From an uncultured Eggerthellaceae bacterium (GTDB lineage Bacteria; Actinomycetota; Coriobacteriia; Coriobacteriales; Eggerthellaceae): a stretch of 6,136 nucleotides of DNA. Within the stretch, counting starts at the first letter, position 1; each line of letters begins with the position of its first letter. Positions 3,538-6,136 of this stretch are shown here, in pieces. The stretch lies in assembly GCA_910588905.1 (NCBI GenBank), contig CAJURZ010000046.1, positions 1 to 6,136 on the forward strand, read 5' to 3'. A model generated the notes under the pieces. The model was not told the origin of the DNA, did no database searches, and was given only the letters and a program-made list of their open reading frames with translations. The position numbers and the translations under genes were made by a program.

Positions 3538-6030
3538 CTAGGCGTTCGCACAAACTACCGCCTGTCCCAAAGAGACACAGCCATCATTAGGCGGTAGCTC
3601 CCGATTAAGGACGACCATGAATCCCGCTTGGGTCAAGCGCGGCACAACCTGCTGCATCAGATAGCAGTTCATGAACACGCCGCCTGTGAGCACCACATCT
3701 TTGATGTCATACACAGCTTCCACCAAACGCGCACTGGTCACGATGGCATCTGCCAGGGCGTTGTGGAAGCGTCGGGCGATGACGGGAACTGGTACGCTCG
3801 CTGCCAGGTCATCTAAGAGTGCTGTGAAAGTGGCTGCAGCATCGAGCAGTACCACGGAAGCGGTTTCTGCTGTATCGCCATCACCAGCGGTGTTCTTCAC
3901 AACGGCAACCTCATAGCGTTCAGCCTCGTCTTCGCCATATTCTTCGAAGAAGCCTCCCTGATCGGCAACATCATCCCAAGCCGCAGCCTCGAGCAGTACG
4001 GCCGCCTCTCCCTCGTAGGTAGGCTCCGTACACACTCCCAGCAGTGCGCTCGCTGCATCGAAGAGTCGGCCAACCGAGGAGGTCATGGGCGTGTTCAGTC
4101 CCTGTTCGATCATACGCTCGCAGAGGTGCGCCTGGTCCGACCCCAGCGCCGCAAGCGCTTCAGCTGCTCCGGGGTGTTCCAGCAGATCGAACTCCCAAAG
4201 CACACCGTAGGCCATGCGAAGAGGGTGCTTGATAGCTGCTGCACCACCCGGCATGGGGATATAGGCGAAATTGGCGAAGCGCTCGAAGGCACTCAGGTTA
4301 GAGAGCAGCACTTCTCCACCCCAAAGGTTGCCGTCTGCCCCGAAGCCGGTTCCATCGAAGGCAATGCCGCAAACCGGGCCAGTCAGGTCATTCTCTGCCA
4401 GGGCGGCCACGATATGCGCATGGTGATGCTGTACCTGAGTCACTGGCTTTGGGGAAGCAGAGGCACATTCGCTGTCCTCTTCACAACTGTTGACTTTGGC
4501 ATCCAGCGCCCATTTTGTCGTGAGGTATTCCGGATGCATGTCAGCGGCCAACTGACCTGCATGAAGGCCGAACAGTTTCTGGAAGCGTTCCTTGCAAGCC
4601 AGCCAGGCATCGAAGGTCTCTGCATTCTCCACGTCCCCTATATGCTGGGATACGAATGCCTCGCGGCCGCGCAAGAACGCGAATGTGTTCTTCTGCTCCG
4701 GTCCAGCGGCAAAGATGGTTCGGGACGGTTCGGTGGTGGCGAATTCGCTCGGCACTACGCGTTCGCCAAGCAGAATGGGGGCAGGTGCGTAACCGCGGGC
4801 GCGCCGGACGAACTGCACGGCTCTGCCGGTCTCACCCAGTTCCAGCACACGAAGCACCGTGTCATCGAAACGTGTAAGGATCTCCCGGTCATTCCCCAAG
4901 AAGCCGTCAGCGATGTCCGCTAGCTTCTCGTAGGCTTCCGCATCCGCTGTCACAATGGGCTCATCATGAAGATTGCCGGAGGTCATCACGAGAGCCGCGG
5001 GGCTCGATGCGCCTGCTTGGGCCTGGGCTTCAGCGAAATCATGCAATAGCAGGTGTTGTACGGGGGTATAGGGAAGCATCACACCCAGCTCAGGCAGATT
5101 CCCAGCTACGGAATCAGCTAGGTGGTCTGGCCCTTCCGTGCTTTTTCGCAAAAGCACGATGGGCCGTTCAGACCCCGTAAGCAAAGCCTCTTCCTCTAGG
5201 GACACTTCGCAAAAACGACGAATGTCTTCCACACTGCGCATCATAACAGCGAAGGCTTTTCCGTCCCGATGCTTTCGCTGGCGAAGCAGTTCTACCGCTT
5301 GAGGGTCACGAGCATCACAAGCCAAGTGATAGCCCCCCAACCCTTTAACGGCCAAGATGCCACCGCCGCGCAAGAGCTGGACTGCCTTTGCTAGTACTTC
5401 GTCCGACTGCTCTCGGGTTTCAGCGATGATGACCTGCTGGGACTCCCGTGTCGGGTCCCACCAGGTGAGATGCGGCCCACAGGCGAAACATGCATCTGGC
5501 TGCGCGTGGAAACGCCGATCTGCTGGATCCTCATATTCGGTCTGGCAGGCTGCGCACATGGGAAAGACCGCCATGGAGGTATTCGCTCGGTCGTAGGGCA
5601 GCTTGTCTGTGATGGTGAAACGAGGGCCACAATTGGTACAGTTGATAAAAGGATAGCGGAAGCGACGGTCCTGAGGACTGAAGAGCTCTCGTTCGCAATC
5701 AGCGCAGATAGCCAGATCCGGAGAGACCAAGGTGCTCTCCTGGGCATCATCCTCTTCAGAGAAGCGGATCTCAAAGGAATCGAACGGCTCAAGGGGAACC
5801 TCATGCAGCTCTATCTCTGTTACCTGGGCAGCTGCGGGGGCATTCTCCGAAAGCTCCAATACGAATTCGTCTAACAGATGGGATTCTGCTTCCGCATGGA
5901 TGTGGACCCCGTCGGTGGCGTTCAGTACCCAGCCATTCACCAGGTAGCGCTTGGCCAACCGATAGACGAACGGCCGAAAGCCCACGCCTTGCACGATGCC
6001 CTTCACCCAGATGTCCAGCGCCTCCACCAT
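3538..6030 (-). CDS. hypF: HypF, carbamoyltransferase for [NiFe]-hydrogenase maturation
   Basis: 830 residues, longer than the roughly 750 of E. coli HypF. It converts carbamoyl phosphate and ATP to carbamoyl-adenylate and passes the carbamoyl group to the C-terminal cysteine of HypE, the source of the cyanide ligands on the hydrogenase iron. Domains in order: acylphosphatase-like (about 5-92; V-Q-G-V-G-F-R with R19, and N37); two zinc fingers with the classic spacing C109-x2-C112-x18-C131-x2-C134 and C159-x2-C162-x18-C181-x2-C184; YrdC-like (about 205-400; K-G-L-G-G-Y-H-L at 229-236, T-S-G-N at 350-353); Kae1-like (H-H-H-A-H at 535-539, G-G-V-F-M-N at 783-788, P-P-N-D at 813-816). Part of the extra length lies in acidic low-complexity inserts at about 514-529 and 694-725. 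The catalytic motifs I checked are present and the protein looks functional. No other hyp or hydrogenase gene is visible in the window. Confidence 0.97.
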   Translation of the reverse strand: MVEALDIWVKGIVQGVGFRPFVYRLAKRYLVNGWVLNATDGVHIHAEAESHLLDEFVLELSENAPAAAQVTEIELHEVPLEPFDSFEIRFSEEDDAQESTLVSPDLAICADCERELFSPQDRRFRYPFINCTNCGPRFTITDKLPYDRANTSMAVFPMCAACQTEYEDPADRRFHAQPDACFACGPHLTWWDPTRESQQVIIAETREQSDEVLAKAVQLLRGGGILAVKGLGGYHLACDARDPQAVELLRQRKHRDGKAFAVMMRSVEDIRRFCEVSLEEEALLTGSERPIVLLRKSTEGPDHLADSVAGNLPELGVMLPYTPVQHLLLHDFAEAQAQAGASSPAALVMTSGNLHDEPIVTADAEAYEKLADIADGFLGNDREILTRFDDTVLRVLELGETGRAVQFVRRARGYAPAPILLGERVVPSEFATTEPSRTIFAAGPEQKNTFAFLRGREAFVSQHIGDVENAETFDAWLACKERFQKLFGLHAGQLAADMHPEYLTTKWALDAKVNSCEEDSECASASPKPVTQVQHHHAHIVAALAENDLTGPVCGIAFDGTGFGADGNLWGGEVLLSNLSAFERFANFAYIPMPGGAAAIKHPLRMAYGVLWEFDLLEHPGAAEALAALGSDQAHLCERMIEQGLNTPMTSSVGRLFDAASALLGVCTEPTYEGEAAVLLEAAAWDDVADQGGFFEEYGEDEAERYEVAVVKNTAGDGDTAETASVVLLDAAATFTALLDDLAASVPVPVIARRFHNALADAIVTSARLVEAVYDIKDVVLTGGVFMNCYLMQQVVPRLTQAGFMVVLNRELPPNDGCVSLGQAVVCANA
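3555..3597. repeat. Perfect 9-bp inverted repeat inside the 3' end of hypF
   Basis: CTACCGCCT (3555-3563) is exactly complementary to AGGCGGTAG (3589-3597) across 25 bases. The spacer contains a smaller TGTC/GACA stem (3563-3566 with 3574-3577) that shares base 3563. It lies 48-90 bases past the mscL stop and within the last codons of hypF. It might stabilise the hypF mRNA 3' end or halt read-through from mscL; there is no T-tract. Confidence 0.45.
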
Positions 6031-6034
6031 ATGC

Positions 6035-6040
6035 CCTCCT
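6035..6040 (-). promoter_or_regulatory. hypF ribosome binding site (start choice)
   Basis: AGGAGG lies only four bases upstream of the ATG at 6030-6028 but seven bases upstream of the next codon, GTG (6027-6025). GTG is therefore a credible alternative start giving a protein one residue shorter. The acylphosphatase domain begins immediately after either, so the product is practically unchanged. Confidence 0.8.
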
Positions 6041-6059
6041 CATGCCTGTCGGTAGATGC

Positions 6060-6068
6060 ATTATCCCA
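6060..6068 (-). promoter_or_regulatory. Candidate extended -10 promoter of hypF
   Basis: On the minus strand TG-G-GATAAT (6068-6060) matches an extended -10 element (TGN plus five of six -10 bases). The best -35 candidate, TTACCT (6087-6082) at 16 bp, is weak, which extended -10 promoters tolerate. The start would fall near 6053, giving a leader of about 22 bases. The remaining bases to 6136 show no gene. Confidence 0.4.
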
Positions 6069-6136
6069 TTCCCTGCTTGAAAGGTAACACCCCCTATCTC
6101 TTCCCACCCCGCCAGCACCTCCAAGGGCCTCCCTGC

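Noticed and set aside
4126..4923. Long + strand open frame of 265 codons antisense to hypF
   Set aside because: It is the mirror of a well-conserved, motif-complete HypF; long antisense frames are common opposite GC-rich genes.

Overview
The window looks like a chromosomal segment of a moderately GC-rich actinobacterium. A coriobacterial (Eggerthella/Slackia-like) host is my best guess. It rests on strong AGGAGG ribosome binding sites, an MscL with a C-terminal four-cysteine ribbon, and a HypF that implies [NiFe]-hydrogenase maturation. The genus cannot be fixed from this sequence alone.

Layout. Positions 1-86 carry the last 27 codons of a gene on the + strand whose residues resemble the C-terminus of IS110-family transposases. 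Positions 87-781 hold no convincing protein gene but are unusually structured. A promoter-like pair lies at 67-96. About ten strong hairpins or palindromes are packed into 114-403. A minus-strand intrinsic terminator lies at 444-482. Two palindromes spaced exactly 21 bp sit at 523-554, just downstream of a minus-strand TTGACA promoter candidate. Last come a direct repeat of 11-bp period and a Shine-Dalgarno-masking hairpin in front of the next gene. Positions 782-2983 are a two-component system: an OmpR-type response regulator, then 6 bp later a membrane histidine kinase. After 65 bp comes mscL (3049-3507), the large-conductance mechanosensitive channel. It converges, across a 30-bp gap, on hypF (3538-6030, minus strand), whose promoter and start lie near the right edge.

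How the parts may work together. The regulator and kinase are certainly one unit. The 11-bp repeat sits where an OmpR-family activator would bind, so autoregulation is plausible. mscL is co-oriented and could be read through from the kinase, hinting at an envelope or osmotic signal, but this is inference. hypF is independent and supplies the carbamoyl-adenylate chemistry for the cyanide ligands of [NiFe] hydrogenases.

The most original part is the structured stretch at 87-560. The attractive hypothesis is that the IS110-like transposase is followed by its guide (bridge/seek) RNA, with a separate small minus-strand transcript next to it. Neither is proven here.
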